From: a virus
DNA: 21,500 bases
Direction: 5' to 3' (one strand)
IMG/VR virus record: IMGVR_UViG_3300042468_000821
Span: 1 to 21,500 of that record
The notes under the pieces are model-generated. The model was not told where the DNA came from and searched no databases. It worked only from the letters and a program-made list of their open reading frames with translations. The position numbers and the translations under genes were made by a program. This document shows, piece by piece, positions 21,003 to 21,500 of this stretch; the stretch's first letter is position 1, and each line of letters starts with the position of its first letter.

Positions 21003-21287
21003 ATGTTCACAAAAACCAAAACCATACCGGTGGACCGCTATGCCGTGTCCGACAACTACGACCCCAAGGGCGCTCTCGCGTTCAGCCGCGAGCAGGCGCC
21101 CAATGCCTACTTGGCCGTGATGACGGAGCTGCAGGACCGCATCGCCGACGCCGTCACGCTGTGCAGCACGATGGCGACATCGAAGGAGGGCGGATACCTC
21201 GCACACGCCGCCGGTCAGCTCTGCGCGCTGCAGGAACTGTGGGACGCGCTCGAAGCTCGGCGCGCGGAATCACATCGGGTGGAGTAG
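21003..21287 (+). CDS. Hypothetical protein downstream of terminase
   Basis: This 94-residue protein begins MFTKTKTIPVDRYAVSDNYD and continues mostly helical (LAVMTELQDRIADAVTLCST). It lies 4 bases after the zinc-ribbon gene without an SD. The frame is open upstream but overlaps that gene there, so the ATG at 21003 is preferred. No family is recognised. Confidence 0.55.
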   Translation: MFTKTKTIPVDRYAVSDNYDPKGALAFSREQAPNAYLAVMTELQDRIADAVTLCSTMATSKEGGYLAHAAGQLCALQELWDALEARRAESHRVE

Positions 21288-21500
21288 TTTTTGCGCAGTA
21301 GTTAAAGCGTGGCTTGAACTAATCGGAACAAGGTATGCGACGAAAGAAAAAGTGCATACGTTTTGTATCAAAAACACCGCACAAAAAGTGACACAAACTG
21401 TCATCACTTGCGCAGAAGTGTGTGCGATTCTATCCAAATGTCGCACGACGACATAAGCGATGTATCGCATAGCGACACCTTCCCGCCGCTGGCCTAACAG
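21288..21500. other. Gene-free, AT-richer stretch with dyads
   Basis: No convincing gene is present. It contains AAGTGA/TCACTT arms (21386-21391 and 21404-21409) around an offset TGACA/TGTCA pair, a GCGAT-GT-ATCGC palindrome (21457-21468), and TGTCGC/GCGACA arms (21439-21444 and 21472-21477). A 19-codon ORF at 21438-21497 is probably chance. The position after packaging genes suggests a control region for the next late genes, but no promoter is clear. Confidence 0.4.

Noticed and set aside
21270-21470. Leftward ORF of 66 codons with hydrophobic residues
   Set aside because: No SD, no recognisable motif, overlaps the end of a rightward gene; composition fits chance translation of AT-richer DNA.

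Overview
The window reads as part of the genome of a temperate tailed bacteriophage: GC-rich, densely packed, with most genes overlapping their neighbour at ATGA or GTGA junctions. No cellular gene is visible, so the host cannot be named from the sequence. The only host-derived trace is half of a bacterial tRNA-Thr(TGT) gene at an attachment site. Phage genes lie on both sides of that site. This is the order expected of attP on a free, circular or permuted genome, not of attL or attR at the edge of an integrated prophage.

Layout. (1) 1-4690 rightward: the 3' part of a giant multidomain 'polyvalent' protein with an HEIGH zincin motif and a GNAT-like C-terminus, probably a late virion or ejected protein, with a small gene nested in another frame at its end. 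(2) 4691-5141: attachment region with the tRNA half, an imperfect second copy of its anticodon region and a three-part repeat. (3) 5142-6263: tyrosine integrase. (4) 6301-9224 leftward: eight small genes, among them a PEGA-domain lipoprotein, a DnaJ-type zinc-finger protein and, most upstream, a ribbon-helix-helix (RHH) DNA-binding protein. (5) 9225-9374: divergent control region. (6) 9375-14583 rightward: an excisionase/MerR-like protein, many small proteins, an HTH protein, a lambda-O-like replication initiator whose gene contains iterons, and a PD-(D/E)XK protein. (7) 14580-17934: replication and recombination module with DnaB-like helicase, Holliday-resolvase-like nuclease, T7 gp2.5-like ssDNA-binding protein, RecB/Cas4-like exonuclease and a mini-zincin. 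(8) 18443-21287: small nuclease-like protein, large terminase and small proteins, then a 213-base gene-free stretch with dyads before the next genes.

The most interesting signal is a repeat family seen at five places: 5009-5034, 7843-7868, 8871-8896, 9227-9252 and 14275-14300. Each has three GTCCNC-like hexamers in direct orientation, spaced exactly 10 bp apart (one helical turn). Two copies sit inside near-identical sigma70-type promoters whose predicted transcripts start about 4 nt before ATG. A third covers the start of the RHH gene with the same -35-to-ATG distance. A fourth lies between the att core and the integrase gene. This looks like a phage-wide regulon read by the RHH protein or by the adjacent excisionase-like protein, the latter resembling a P2 Cox-type excisionase/repressor. 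A single factor could then link integration or excision, the leftward genes and entry into replication.
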